From positions 44,815,534 to 44,879,533 of the forward strand of contig CM069594.1 in assembly GCA_035771175.1 (NCBI GenBank): a DNA stretch of 64,000 nt. The letters run 5' to 3'. The translations under genes and the position numbers were made by a program. A model generated the notes under the pieces. It saw only the letters and a list, made by a program, of their open reading frames with translations, was not told the origin of the DNA and did not search any database. Positions 22,550 to 35,954 of the stretch are shown one piece after another; the first letter of the stretch is position 1, and each line of letters opens with the position of its first letter. This stretch comes from Paratinospora sagittata (taxonomy: Eukaryota; Streptophyta; Magnoliopsida; Ranunculales; Menispermaceae).

Positions 22550-23250
22550 GGTAAAAAAGGCAAAAATTTGTGCAAGGTATAAATCACTTAATCACTACTA
22601 TGATTATTTGAATACATATTTAAGTTAAATTTGAAGTTATATGATCATCTCTAATCATCTATTGCTTGAAATGAATGAATATTTTTGGTCACATGATTAA
22701 TTTGTTGATAAATGCTTTATGAGGTTTAATTATTAATGTTGATTGTTTATTCATAAAAATATTTAGGAATGATTAATCGCATCTGATTAAAATCAGTACA
22801 CAAGTGTCCAGGAGGACGTTAACAGTGTTTCAGGACACTACTAATTATGATAGTAGGACACTAATACGCACAAAGCTATTAGTTGTTCAAGGACGCTTAT
22901 TGCCAGGGAGGACGTTGATTGGTTTAAGCGAGAGAGACAGTAGGACGCTAATGCTCAATAGGTTGTAGCACGTGATGTGTGTCAGAAGCACACTTATTAT
23001 TAGGGTAGTATATATATATTCGAACAGGGTGACTTAGTTGTCATTTTTATCTATTGATGTCCTAGGACGCCCACTCTGAATGAACCGAAGAACTCGTTCC
23101 AAAATCATTGCTACTCATACGCTCAGTCGATTTCACCATAGTCGTTCTTCAATTTTTAGGTAAAACTTGATCTCTGTTAAAATTCGAACCTTTTGATCCC
23201 CATTTCACTTGTTTTCACCAAGACATTTCTATTAACCACCATTGTTATCG
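22550..23250 (+). promoter_or_regulatory. Spacer with LTR-like palindrome array and TATA box (possible internal promoter), element C
   Basis: This stretch has no ORF. At 22805-22975 it repeats the U3 motif (AGGACGTTAA, AGGACACTA, AGGACGCTAATG and others), followed by TATATATATAT at 23009. The ATG of the env-like ORF follows at 23251. Element D has the same order with similar spacing. The promoter role is inferred. Confidence 0.5.
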
Positions 23251-25972
23251 ATGACACCCAAAACCAAGAAGTTACGCACTATCTCTGCTAGAAAGAGAGC
23301 TTTGTCACATTCACCACCTCTACCTAAGAGTGTTAGACAAAGACAAGTGGAATCTCATGCAGAACCTGTTGAGGCACCCATCACCTCTGAACCTAATAAT
23401 CCACCTCCAGTTGAAACATCAACCGATATTCCTCAATCATCGTCTTCAACCCAGAAATCCAAGAAGGACGTTAAAGCTGAAAAGCTTGCCAACCGAGCCG
23501 TTATAGACAGTTGTTTTGTTGATTGTGATTTCTTCACTAATGCACATCTCGATGTGCTACCTTTGTTTGAGTTCTAGGGTTGGACTAAACTTCTCACCTA
23601 CCATTCTAGATGGTATCCTAACCTTGTCAGACAATTCTTCTAACATCTTTAAGAGAAACCCAAATCAGGACTTGTGTGACAGTCCAAGGTAAGGAAAATC
23701 TATAGAGATTTCTCCTAAATTCTTTTCAAAAATTTTCTCATTGCCGTGTGATAAAAGTGCCCATATACTTTCCTTCACCAAGGGAAAGTTTCTATTTCTA
23801 GGCTATGATAGCCTATCTACTTTGAATCTCATTTCAAGGAAGAAAGACCATGCATATGTTGATAAGAAACTTACAAACTAATCCTTTGAGCTCATTCCTA
23901 GGATTATCCACAATATCATCATCCACATCATTCAACCTAAGTCTGGCAGCAGGGGAATGTTAATAAATTTGATTTGTTTTTGATTTGGAGTCTTCTCCAA
24001 ATGAAGAAGATCAACTAGCGCACATTCTCATTCATGTTATCGACATTGTTATTAGTAGAGGAAGAAGTCTTCCATTTGGGATATACCTCACTACTTTATT
24101 TGAGAGAAGTGGAGTTGACTTCAGTGATGATGAAGTCAAGGAAACTAGTAGATATCACTGCATTGGGCAGACGACTATCAAATTGATGAGATATGCATAT
24201 GTTTCTGCTTTGAAAAAGTTGTTCCCCATGTCTGAAGTTCCAAAAGAGGTGGAGACCGGACCACTTGCAGCAAGAGAGGAAGTTCAAGCTAAACAAGTAG
24301 ATCACGCTGTTGAAGAACAAGCTGATCAAGTTGTAGAAAATGTTAAGGTTGAACAGGTTGATCACGCCGAAGAAGACGTTTAAATTGAACAAGCTGATCA
24401 GACCATGGAAGAGGTAAATCAAATTGCTTAAGCTGTTATGGAGGCACAACTTCAAGAAAGAGTTGGAGAGGACTCTGAAACAACCATTTCTGATATGCCA
24501 TCTCTAAGGGATGTTTCTATGGAAAAAAACCCCATGATCAAAGGGAGGAAGCATTCTATGAACCTCCAGAGGAAATTCATGAAGAAAGACTTCAAGAAGT
24601 GGCGATGGAGGTTCTTAAAGAAGGAATCCAGGATGTTGCTATGGAAATTCTTGAAGAGAGAGTTGATGAAACTGCCATTGTAGCTCATGTTGGAGAAGAG
24701 GAGTACAATGAGGCAGAATAATTCAAAAGTGTTGCTCATGAGGTTGGTGACCAAGATAATGAATCTTCACCATCTCACTCTCACTACAATGAACATGCAG
24801 CCCCATAGTTTGATGAAAAGGATTTTTTGAGGAGAATTAGAGAGGATTAAGAATATATGAACTCTAAACTGTTTAACACAATAATAGAAGAATAGAACAG
24901 GCAGAATTCTGAGATGTTGGGAGCAACCCAACATTTGACACAGCTGAAGCATGAAGAACTTGAAGAAAGAAAAGCTTGCACTGAAAGTATGGTACAAGTT
25001 TAAGAAAAACTGAGTCAAGTTATTGAGCTAATGGATAAACAACTTGTGCCCATGCAGTCTTTTCCATCATCAAGTTCAACTACTACAACTAACAATGTGA
25101 TGAAGGATGTTCAAGATAATTTACAGTCCATCAACGCGTTTATGAAGGCCTTTGTCACTTCATTTGGTCATAAACCAACTCAGCCTCAGCCACAGCCAAC
25201 TCAAATGCATCCTTCACAGCAAAGTCAACCCCAACCTTAACCTTAATCAAGTTATCCAGAGAGGATGCAGCCAAGCCAACCTCAAGATGGATCAAATGGT
25301 GATATCCTAAAGAAGATTTATGAAGATATTCAGAGTATGAAGGGTCATGTTGCTGAATCTTCAAAGGACACAACCACCATTGATGCGCTACAGTCAGTAT
25401 TGAATGCAATTCTAGATCAAGTTTGTAATAAAACTGACTTGGATCCAGTGCTGAAGGCCATATCAAATTTAAAGGATAGTGTTTTAGTTGATACTGTTCG
25501 GCCAACACCCTTTGAGGACAACAGGTTGACTAAGATTCTTGATGCTGTCAATCAAGCTTATGAGAAGATGTGCTCTATTGAGTACAAAATGCCCTTCTTA
25601 GCATTAACAATCATAGATCTCTCCTACACCATCACCATTGTAGCAAATCGAGTGGAAGGTGTACTTGGTTTCTTCGAGGATCTCTTCAAAGCTATGAACA
25701 ATAGACTTCATTCCACAGTTTGGTACATTGTTTCAAGTATGAAGAGATTTGAAATGCTTTTTCATCTCTCAGAGAAACATGGAGTAAATGTTCCACCATC
25801 ACCTAGAGCCCCAACTTTCAAGAGACCACAAGGTCCAAAGGAGTCTGATAGACTTCTAGGCATTCTGGAGTGTGAAGAAGAAGAGGAGTCTGATGAAAAA
25901 CCATTGCACAAAGTGTCACGAAAGATATCACCTCCACCAGTGGCAGAAACTCAGAGGTTTCCGAGTACTAAA

Positions 25973-28547
25973 TGTTAACTTATACGGTTCATCACTTAGC
26001 TCGTCCCTAAATATACTTTGATAAAGTATATTTTGATGATCACAAACAAAATATTTTTTGGTGCTAACGAGCGTTTATCAAGAACTTATCTCAGCACCAA
26101 AGGAAAAACAAAAAGCCAAGGAACGATTCGATCAAGTTTCAAGTCTACATCTATCGATCAACGTTCAAGTCATTCAACTCCGTGCAAAGCTCTTATTGAC
26201 GATCTCATAATGAAGAGTTGGATTTAACGATTATGAGAAATGAGAAATACACAAAGTGTTTCAGGTATATCTTTCTCTAATCGACATTGCTCAAAAGTTT
26301 TCCAAAACCATGCACAAATCACTTGCATACTTGCATATCTTGATCTTACATTTTATGGTATTTCAAATGATTTAATTTTATATATTTAATTTAAAATTTA
26401 TCGAGTTTTTATTCACATTTATACTTTTTTCTAATCGCGAGTCAAAACTATTTTTAAAGAGTTTTTCAGGACGCTAATGAAATAACAACGCTCTCCTGAA
26501 CTTGATAAGTCAGGACGCTGATAGTTCATTAGGACCCTAATAACGTTTAAGGTTGAATTGAACTAATTTATCAGGACACTTACTTGTATAGTAGCGGCCT
26601 CCTTTATTAGTCAACCTCTGAAGTTATCTGGAAGCTGACTCAGCATCAGCTCATTGAAAGATTTCTTAAGTTCTTCAAAGAATCTCTCTTTGAGGACACT
26701 GATAATTATAAGTTGAATAATCTATCAAGACGCTACCTGGATAGGAGTGCCCTCACCTTTGAGAATCAACTTAGTAAATTTTAGGACTTTGTGTCTTATT
26801 TCAAATGTTTTAACTGGAAGGACACTTACATAGTTGTAGTGCCCTCATGTTTTTTTTTTTATGTTTTAAAGGTAGGACGCTTACTCGGATAGTAGCGCCC
26901 TCATGTACTTAAATTTTTTAAAACATAGCAGGACGCTAAATGTGCATTAGTGCCCTTAAGGTTAAGTCATTTAAATATCAAAGAAAGTCAAGATGCTCAC
27001 AAGCTTGTAGCGTCCTCACTTAATTGTTCAGCATGACGCTTATACGTAATGAGCGCCCTCAAGGAATAAAACGATAAAGTTGATATTATGCGTTAGGACA
27101 CTGATTACATAATCAAGATGCTAATTCAACAACCGTTACTGTTTGAACAAGTACACTACATAAGTTTACTTTTTCAGAACAGACCTTTGAATAGAGTCCT
27201 TTTCAGACCTATCAAAGATCGCCTCTGATACATGAAATAAGTTTTTCTAAAACTTTCCTTTTTCATGAAATCTGAAAAGAACTAGAATGTTGGTGAAGAT
27301 TGCAGTTGCCATTTTCATATAATATTCTAGCCGTTGTATGTAAACGTTCATATTATTCGAACTTCAAATGTCTAATGGCTATGTCCCACTAAGTCTATAA
27401 ATATCAGTACTTAGGACCAAACAACTCGCCAATCATTTTGTATTGTGCCAATACTTTTTGAAAGTTAGTCTGTGTCAAAATGTTTTTCATTATCTAAACT
27501 TTGAAAGTATTTTTCACTGATACCTTATGTATTCAAATGATTTTCATAATATGTTTGAAAATCTATTTGATCTGGTATCAACTCAAATTCTCAGCACTGA
27601 TTCATATTTGGTATCATTCTTGTTGGAAATAAAATTTGAGAAATAGTTCAAGATATACAGTTGTACTGGATTTCATATCTTAAGTGTTGTATTGAACTAT
27701 ATCAGTAGTTGCGTTAACTACTAATCACTGAACCAGAAGTTTTCATACTTATATTTTATATCTATTTTGAAGCTATCCGTGTCTTTGATTTACACCAGTC
27801 CTTCGTGTTATAAGTCAATCTTTATTCGGTATATACTATTTTCGAAGAAGCATTGATTTTCATATCATATCATTTATGCTTTTTGAAACTGCACTTGAGC
27901 AATACTGAACATTGGAAGGTAAAGGACTGAAGGTGTTTTTCAACTTAGCATTACGTATTCATATTTCATATCTTTGTAATGCTATGTACTGAGCTTTATT
28001 GTAAAGTGTTCTACTCAGTTAGAACCAACATTTTTAGTATTGTAATGTTGGTGTGTTTCTGGATTGAATCAACCAGGTCAAGTGAAGGTAATTCACTTAA
28101 TGATTTCAGGATTGAAATCATGTAAGGTTATCTCTGATCCTGTAAAAGAGAAACGGTTCTTCCTTATCTCGTAAAAGGAAAACGGTTCTTCCTTATCCCG
28201 TAAAAGGAACATGAGTTTCTCCTCATCCAGGAAAAAGGAAATTTGGTTCATCCTTAGCTCGTGAAAGGATAGGTTTGCCTTTAACCTGAAAAAAGTTAAT
28301 TGTAACGGTTTGGTTCTCACCCGTAAGAGAATCAATTAGTGGATTGAGAAAATCCTAATTGGGAGATTAGGTAGTGGACGTAAGCTTGACCGAACCACTA
28401 TAAATTTATGTGTCTCACGTTTGCAATTTAGTCTGAGTTTTATTTTGCATCCAAATCCAATATACTCATGTACATCACTAAGTTATTGGAAAATAATTTA
28501 AAATAGACCATCTCACCCAATTCGACCCCCTCTTCGGTGGACCAACA
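25973..28547 (+). mobile_element. Solo Sirevirus LTR (2.6 kb) in the env-like ORF of C
   Basis: TGTTAACTTATACGG ... GGACCAACA with a perfect target duplication CTAAA (25968-25972 and 28548-28552). It has the full LTR plan: GGACGCT/AGCGCCCTC array 26465-27125, TATAAATA at 27396, short hairpin repeats with CCTTAT-TCGTAAAAGGA (28130-28260), and CCACTATAAATT at 28395. No primer site or interior. Confidence 0.93.
26465..27125. promoter_or_regulatory. U3 palindrome array of the solo LTR
   Basis: Many GGACGCT / AGCGCCCTC half-sites, for example GGACGCTTACTCGGATAGTA followed by GCGCCCTC at about 26875-26905, ending about 270 bp before the TATA box. Confidence 0.65.
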
Positions 28548-28818
28548 CTAAACGCAAATATCCAACCAGACCTGAGTTCAAAGGCCATACACCATCATCA
28601 TAATTTGCTTTCGGTCTCGCTGACAGACGTGCAAAGGGAGTTAAGCTTGCTCCACCTCCTAATCCTTCCAAATCAAGTGTTTCAAAGGAAGTACTTAAAA
28701 ATTTCTTAAGGAAGTAAAGGCAGCTGGCCAAGCCGAGGAGAAGGAAGGAAGTTCAAGTAGATCGAAGAAGGATGAAGATGAAAGAAAAAGGAAAGGAAAA
28801 GGCCCCAATTCTAGCTAG

Positions 28819-29198
28819 CCTATCTATTTTTTGATGTTTTCAAAAGGGGGAGAAGAGATTGGATACAATTAAAGGCAATGTTAGCTCTGGGAAGCTACAA
28901 GATAGGGGAAGGATGCACTATAAATGTATTGTATATGTCTTGTACTTGTTGGTATAGTAAAAGTTCAAAACTCGTGTTATCACTATATTTTGTCTGATCT
29001 GACTTATTGGCCTTGAATGAATATCAACTGATTTGTTTGCTCTGATCTGATTTGTATTTTGCATTGAGCATTAAATTATTGGTTAATCTTGAATGACTGC
29101 AATTTCTGATACCTATGCACCATGCTAATGTGACTTACGTGAAAATATGTATATCTGTGTATCACTTAGCCTAATGGTACTTGAGTGTTTGAAATCAT
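28819..29198 (+). other. 3' noncoding interior of element C
   Basis: Begins TTTTTGATGTTTTCAAAAGGGGGAGAA shortly after the stop, a feature shared with D at about 47580. Nothing coding seen. Confidence 0.6.
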
Positions 29199-29213
29199 CA
29201 AAAAAGGGGAGAT
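29199..29213 (+). other. Polypurine tract of element C
   Basis: CAAAAAAGGGGAGAT immediately before TGTTATCTCAAG. Confidence 0.88.
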
Positions 29214-29979
29214 TGTTATCTCAAGAAACTCCATGATGAGAATGTTTGATGATTCCAAACTACTCATGTTTGTATATCTAATGATCTTGTTAAGTGTTTT
29301 AGAACTATCAAGAACCTAGATCAAAGAGCAGAGCTTACAAGTCTATTGAAAGATCAATGCCTCGAGTTTTTTTAAGTACTTAGGATGTAAAACTTTCGAT
29401 CAAATAACCCTTAGCAACTTTAACATATTTGCATGTTTTGATCCATGTGTTTGAAAGGTTTTCTTAAAAGATTTAAATTCTTAAGCGATTCATTTTTTAG
29501 TTTGATCGAATTTCTAGCTGATTTGACTAAGTTTTGAAAGACAAAATTATTTTACAAAATCAGTCTTTAAGTATTTGATGAGGATGCTAACGTCTCAGAA
29601 GCACCTTCCTGAACTTGGTAAGTCAGGACGCTGATGATATATTAGGACACTGATAATGTTCAAGGTTGAAAAGTTCATATCTATCCGGATGCTTACTTAT
29701 CATGACGCGGATTGAACATCATCTCGCTGATCATTCTCAAACATTAGGACACTGATGGTCTAGTACCGCCCTTATGTTTTTGGTTGTTTTAAAAGTTTTA
29801 AACATCAGGACGGTTACATTTTTAGTAGCGCCCTTATACTTTTTAGCGTTGAATGTTAAGACGCTTAGATCATCAGTAGCGCCCATGTGATTTTAAGTGT
29901 TTCAAAACATGTAAGGACGCTTATCTGCGCCCTCATAACTTTATTCGTTTTTAAATGTTAAGTAAGTTAGTACGCTTAC
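29214..29979 (+). mobile_element. 3' LTR of element C, piece 1
   Basis: TGTTATCTCAAGAAACTCC aligns with the 5' LTR from 19143 on. Broken at 29979 by the Athila-type insertion. Further pieces are 35955-36001 and 38044-38644. Confidence 0.88.
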
Positions 29980-31518
29980 TGATGCAATAAATTCTGATTC
30001 GCAAGTGTACGAATAGTCAAGTTATAATAAATCTGAGGTGAGTCGGGTTATCGTATCCACAGGGATTGTTTACCTCACCAATTACCGTTTTCACTAATTT
30101 CTAACTTTATCTAGTAATCAAACTATAGAGATTTAAATGAATTAAAAATCAAATGTAACTAATTTAAACTAAACGAATTATGAGAAAAATCAATATATGC
30201 GAAAACCTAGAGAATCAATTTCACCTAACTATCAACTATGTTCTTTTTCAAATATTTATCATCAATGTATTCACTTAGTTTACAAGCTAGAAATTCTAAT
30301 GTTTCTAACACCCTTTCTCGAGTGCCGCGTTAGAGCATATTCATAGGAATTGATCTTGACCTCTCGATAAAGATCTAATTCCTACAAACTCACTAAGATC
30401 TATGATTTCCATTAATGACTTCAAAGGGTCTCGATCTCCTATCGGTCTCATGATAACCTAGGCTATATTTCCCTTGTTCCGATCCAAAGTACCCTCTCTC
30501 GAGTGCCACACCCTAGAACTAAGTTCATCCAATCCGTGATCAAGAGATTGAAAGCATCAACAATGGAGAAATATAAATAAACTATCATAAATCCATTAAC
30601 AATAAGTAAACCCTAAACTAGAACATAAAATCAAAGTTAGGATCCATCTATCCTCTAGAACAAAATATTAGTTCATATCTTGAATGAAAATAACACAAGA
30701 CATGGAGAAAACTTTAATAATAAACATTAATAGCAAGACTAGAAAATCTGGAGCTTGAATCTTCTTTTGAATCTTCGCGTTCCTTCCTTTTAGCCGTCTT
30801 GTTCTCTTCTCCCGTGTGTTCTCTCTAATCTCTCTTCTCTAAAATCCCTAAGGAATGATGTATTTATGTGCCCAAGCCAATAGCAAGTCGTCCAAGAGAA
30901 GTCCAAGTTGAATTAGGAAAATTTGCAACAAAATTAGAAAATTTCTAATTTTGAATCCCACATCCGCTTTCTTCCTCACCATTTTTGGGATTGTTCTCCA
31001 CTTCAAATCCATCTCAAAACCCTTCTATCTTATAGTATTTCAATTAAGGAATCCATAGAAACAAACCACGTCCAATTCGAAGTTGAATTGAGAACGTTAC
31101 GGGCGAAACAAACAATTCGCACCTCAGTTGCCTTTTGAGGAGCGCCGTGACTCTAGAATTGAGCGTTGTGACACTCAGAACGTATTTTTGGGGGTTTTTT
31201 CCTGATTTTCTTCACTTTTTGACTTGTGTTTTCTTCATGTATCTTCATTGCATCTTCGTGTTTCATGTTTCCACCATCCAAGTTGACTTCAAACACATCT
31301 AAACACCTACAAAACAAATCAAAACAAATCAAAACAAATGATTAAAGCACTTATAAGATCAACTAAACCAACTTATAAAATTAAATACCAAAATATATAT
31401 CAAAAGTTGGCTAAACTAACAAATAGACCAAACCAAGATAAACACATCAAATATGAATAAACTAACCTAAAACTCATCCAAAACATATTCAAAAACACAT
31501 CTAAATGTCAACTTATCA
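29980..31518 (-). mobile_element. 3' LTR of the Athila-type element
   Basis: On the plus strand reads TGATGCAATAAATTCTGATT ... CAACTTATCA; closely similar to 34282-35954 over its length. Confidence 0.93.
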
Positions 31519-33265
31519 AATATTCCCAAACTTAGGACTTTGATAGTCCCGAGCAAAGGGAAAACAAAACTATAATTCAACTAACTCAATTAGCAATCTA
31601 CCATCCTATTCTCAAACAAATTAAAATTTGATTCAAAATTTACATGCATACCATCATCATGACCTTTAAGATCACGTTAAAAGATAATAACTTATCAGAA
31701 AGTTTCAAGAGTGTTAGAGTCTAGATTTTTAATCCAACCCTTCACCTAACCTCATCTTCCATTCTCAAGCACACCATCACATAGTCAATATCATAAAACC
31801 ATTCATGAAATTTATAGATAAGTGCAAGCAAGTATAAAGTATAGGTGATCTCTAATATATATATATATGTATATAGTGAATCCCGTAGGCAAATCTTTTA
31901 TACCACTCTCCACTAATGTAGATCACATGTCATTTAGAATCAATAGGTCTTTCCTAGGTTGTAATGTATGGCCAAGGTTCAAAGGTAGGGAAAAATCCGA
32001 ACAATTTAGGCTCAAAACACCCTAACACTTCGATTATTTGCAAACATCCACAACGTTACATTTAGAACCAAACAAAACCTTCAATAACAACACATATAAA
32101 CTTCAAATATTCAGCTTTTTCATTCAATCCCCATTCTTTTGTTTGCATTTTTTTTCATAGAATACTACACCCCGAAACTTATTTCTTTTCATATCACATA
32201 GGCATAGCATTATTTTATTTATTTATTTATTTTTAAATATAGCAAACTTTGCAAATTCTCAATATACTTTTCTTCATCACCTTCTTTTCATTCTTTTTCT
32301 CAAACTTGTTCTAGGATTTCTAAAGATCTAATATATATAACTTTACCTGCACACATCCAATCCAAACAAATCATGATTCCATAAAATCAACCACACTAGA
32401 CATGTAGAGAATTTCAAACAAAACCAAGTTCAAAGTTGAATCAAGCACACAAACTTAAAATATCTCTCTACATTCTCCTGAAGTCATGTTCATATACACG
32501 TTCTCTTATCATAGGCCATTCAAAAAAATAAAATAAAATTATAATTTGTAAGATCATAGGATATCCTTACCTAAAACTACCCCATCTTTACCATGACAAA
32601 TCAAAAAATCAAAACTCTGCCCCCAAACTTAAAACAAGCATTGTCTTCAATGGTTCACAAAACAAAATCAAAGAATGGATGGAAATAAAAGAAATAGAGG
32701 TTGAGAAAACCCCCTTGAACCTAAAAGGTTGAAGTCTCCACATAAGCTCATCATCCTCTTCATGTAGCTGGCACAAGGACCCCCAAACTTGATTTAGAAC
32801 CTGGAAAAAGATAGCAAAAGACATATCATTGGCAAAGGTGGATACTAATCAACAAAATAAACTGAATAAATAAATAAAAACATAAAACATAAAAGAAACT
32901 GATGGGGTTACCTCCCAACAAGAGTTTAGTTTAGAGTCGTCAGCCCGACTTCTTCTACTCGCTTAAATTGAGTATCTATCCTTATGATTTCGAGCATCCT
33001 CTCGTCTTCCTCGTTGTTCAGACTTCATGATGGACTTATCGAACTTGTATACATCACCCACAAAAATTTATACGATTGATCCTCCGGTGAAAACGTGAAG
33101 TTCGATGAATCATCACTCCCTACATATGGAAGATGTCATCAAAATATTCAGTTGGTTCTTTCCAAATGTTTAAGCATTGACCACCAAGCACCTCTAAATG
33201 TCTTTGAATCTTTTTATCAACCCCCTCAACTTTCTCTTGAAGTACATGGGCAAACGGATCTTCAT
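31519..33265 (-). other. Noncoding interior of the Athila-type element
   Basis: Contains repeated CCCCAAACTT-type pyrimidine tracts (polypurine on the minus strand) and the 'GGGGTTACCTCCCAACAAG' block common in plant LARD-type elements (about 32905). The ORF at 32609-32824 has no domain I recognise. Confidence 0.6.
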
Positions 33266-34166
33266 TTATGCATATTCCTGGACATCCAAACACTCATCCA
33301 CACTAGTAGGCACCAATTCATTGTATGGCATCATAAGCTCACTTGATTGCGCATCCAGGGGCACCTCTTGATCATTACACTCAAGTACATCTTGTTGAAT
33401 ATTCATATTTTCTTTCTTCAAGGCTTCATAGCGTTGTATCTCTTCTAGAATAGTCAACTGTCTTGGCGGTGGTGTTGGTGGTGTCATGTCTTGATATACT
33501 GAATCAGCTCCCTTGACATCTTCTTCATTGCTCAGGAAGGAATCTCCTTGATGTTGAGCATTAAGAGATGAAATGATTTGCCCAATATAACCCTCTATAT
33601 TTTTCATTAAAGCTTCCATTCTATCCAATTGAGTGCTTTCCTCCATTTTTTTTCATAAAATCAATAAGTAGATCTTCCAAGGACAGCTTCTTCTCCACTT
33701 GATTGTACACATCCGCTTGAGGTTGCAACTTATTCCATTGATTATTTAACTTAGGCTCACTCTTATCCGACTTCTTTTCTGATAGATAATTAGTAAGTAT
33801 ATGTTCTAAAGATGGCTTCTTTGCCACTTGATTATGGATGCCCGGTAGAGGTTGCAAGATATTCCATTGATTGTCATACGAGTAGTTCTCATGGTTTGAA
33901 ATACCCGAATGGTATTGATAGAGTAAAGGATCACCCATCCAATTATATGCCCAATTGTTACCATAATGAACTTGCTCCATACATGAATTCATTCCTGAAT
34001 AGCCCATGCTTGCAATTCCCATTCTCCTTACAGTAGATTGAGATTTTGCCTCAATAAGCTCAGAAACTTGCTACTGGAGCTTAGATATTGATGCCGACAA
34101 CTCTTGAATAGGATCAACTGGCCTGAAACTATATTGAAAAGTTGAGTGATTAAATCTGTACGCCAT
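33266..34166 (-). pseudogene. gag-like ORF remnant, Athila-type element
   Basis: On the minus strand it starts MAYRFNHSTFQYSF at 34166, has an early stop after SISKLQ, and continues through a Tyr/Asn-rich segment with two related repeats (NQWN-LQP ... NQV-KK-SLE, about 33860-33780 and 33740-33670). A frameshift near 33640 is followed by QLDRMEALMKNIEGYIGQI, which resembles the coiled segment of Athila-type gag proteins. It ends at 33266. No zinc knuckle or enzyme domain follows. It might be a diverged gag or an unrelated accessory protein. Confidence 0.55.
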
Positions 34167-34257
34167 TTTGAAAAAAAAAATGAGAAAAAAAATAAAAAAT
34201 ACTAGATTAAAGTTTAAAACAATTACTAACGATATTGATGAAGTTAAAGTGAAACAA

Positions 34258-34275
34258 TCCCTAGTAGCGTCGCCA
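34258..34275 (-). other. tRNA-Asp-like primer binding site
   Basis: On the minus strand TGGCGACGCTACTAGGGA lies just inside the LTR end. It matches the Athila/Ogre-type site TGGCGCCGTTGCCGGGGA with several mismatches. Confidence 0.7.
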
Positions 34276-34281
34276 AAAACT

Positions 34282-35954
34282 TGTTGCGATAAATTTAGAT
34301 TCGCAAGTGTACGAATAGTCAAGTTATAATAAATCCGATGTGAGTCGGGTTATCGTATCCACAGGGATTGTTTACCTCACCAATTACCGTTTTCACTAAT
34401 TTCTAACTTTATCTAGTAATCAAACTATAGAGATTTAAATGAATTAAAAATCAAATGTAACTAATTTAAACTAAATGAATTATGAGAAAAATCAATATAT
34501 GCGAAAACCTAGAGAATCGATTTCACCTAACTATCAACTATGTTCTTTTCCAAATATTTATCATCAATGTATTCACTTAGTTTACAAGCTAGAAATTCTA
34601 ATGTTTCTAACACCCTCTCTCGAGTGCCGCGTTAGAGCATATTCATAGGAATTGATCTTGACCTCTCGATAAAGATCTAATTCCTACAAACTCACTAAGA
34701 TCTATGATTTCCATCAATGACTTCATAGGGTCTCAATCTCCTCTCGATCTCATGATAACCTAGGTTATATTTCCCTTGTTCCGATCCAAAGTATCCTCTC
34801 TCGAGTGCCGCACCCTAGAACTAAGTTCTTCCAATCCGTGATCAAGAAATTGAAAGCATCAACAATGGAGAAATATAAATAAACTATCATAAATTCATTA
34901 ATAATAAGTAAAGCCCTAAACTAGAACATAGAATCAAAGTTAGGATCCATCTATCCTCTAGAACAAAAGATTAGTTCATAGCTTGAATGAAAATAACACA
35001 AGACATGGAGAAAACTTCAATAATAAACATTAATAGCAAACTAAAAAATCTGGAACTTGAATCTTCGTTCGAATCTTCGCGTTCCTTCCTCTTAGCCGTC
35101 TTGTTCTCTTCTCCCGTGTGTTATCTCTAATCTCACTTCTCTAAAATCCCTAAGGAATGATGTATTTATGTGCCCAAGCCAATAGAAAGTTGTCCAAGAG
35201 AAGTCCAAGTCGAATTAGGAAAGTTCACAACAAAATTAGAAAGTTTCTAATTATGAATCGCACATCCACTTTCTACCTCGCCATTTTTGTTATTGTTTTC
35301 CACTCCAAATCCACCTCAAAACACTTCTATCTTATAATATTTCAAGTAAGGAATCCATAGAAACAAACCACTTTCTAATTAGGAAAGTTCGCAACAAAAT
35401 TAGAAAGTTTCTAATTATGAATCGCACATCCACTTTCTGCCTCACCATTTTTGTTATTGTTTTCCACTCCAAATCCACCTCAAAACATTTCTATCTTATA
35501 ATATTTCAAGTGAGGAATCCATAGAAACAAACCACGTCTAACTCGAAGTTGAATTGAGAAAGTTACGGGCAAAACAAAAAAGTCGCGCCTCAGTTGCCTT
35601 TTACTGAGCGCCGCGACGCTCAGAACGTATTTTTGGACGTTTTTTCCTGATTTTCTTCACTTTTTGACTTGTGTTTTCTTCATGTATCTTCATTGCATCT
35701 TCGTGTATCATGTTTCCATCATCCAAGTTGACTTCAAACACATCTAAACACCTACAAAAAAATCAAAACAAATGATTAAAACACTTATAAGATCAACTAA
35801 ACCAACTTATAAAATTAAATACCGAAATATATATCAAAAGTTGGCTAAACTAACAAATAGACCAAACCAAGATAAACACATCAAATATATGAATAAACTA
35901 ACCTAAAACTCATCCAAAAAATATTCTAAAACACATCTAAATGTCAACTTATCA
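34282..35954 (-). mobile_element. 5' LTR of the Athila-type element
   Basis: TGTTGCGATAAATTTAGATT ... CAACTTATCA on the plus strand. It is longer than its partner because of an internal ~164-bp tandem duplication (35214-35541). Confidence 0.92.
35214..35541. repeat. 164-bp tandem duplication confined to one LTR
   Basis: ATTAGGAAAGTTC(A/G)CAAC starts at 35214 and again at 35378, each followed by GAATCGCACATCCACTTTCT and TTGTTATTGTTTTCCACTCC. The partner LTR has a single copy (about 30915-31080). Confidence 0.88.

Larger units (their letters stand above)
23251..28818 (+). pseudogene. Env-like / plant transposon-protein-like ORF, element C, split by solo LTR
   Basis: Starts MTPKTKK, shared with D. 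A Ser/Pro/Thr-rich basic N-terminus leads to KAEKLANRAVIDSCFVDCDF and LFEF-GW, then the core pattern FELIPRIIHNI and a QPKSGSRG block, then HILIHVIDIVISRGRSLPFG (about 24010-24075). An acidic Glu/Gln-Val-Asp repeat region follows (24290-24400), then Gln/Pro-rich and coiled-coil-like segments and a Lys/Gly tail ending NSS-stop at 28816. At least ten stops or frameshifts break it, and a solo LTR occupies 25973-28547. This class is called env-like in Sireviruses. I see no signal peptide or clear membrane helix. Function unknown. Confidence 0.75.
29980..35954 (-). mobile_element. Complete Athila-type non-autonomous element (gag-like only)
   Basis: Two LTRs in the same orientation (29980-31518 and 34282-35954, TG...CA) are flanked by a perfect 5-bp duplication CTTAC (29975-29979 and 35955-35959). 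On the minus strand the primer site (34258-34275) follows the right-hand LTR, and a polypurine tract (AAGTTTGGGAATATT) precedes the left-hand one. The 2.8-kb interior has only a gag-like remnant and no pol, so this is a LARD-like derivative of an Athila-type gypsy element. Confidence 0.92.
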
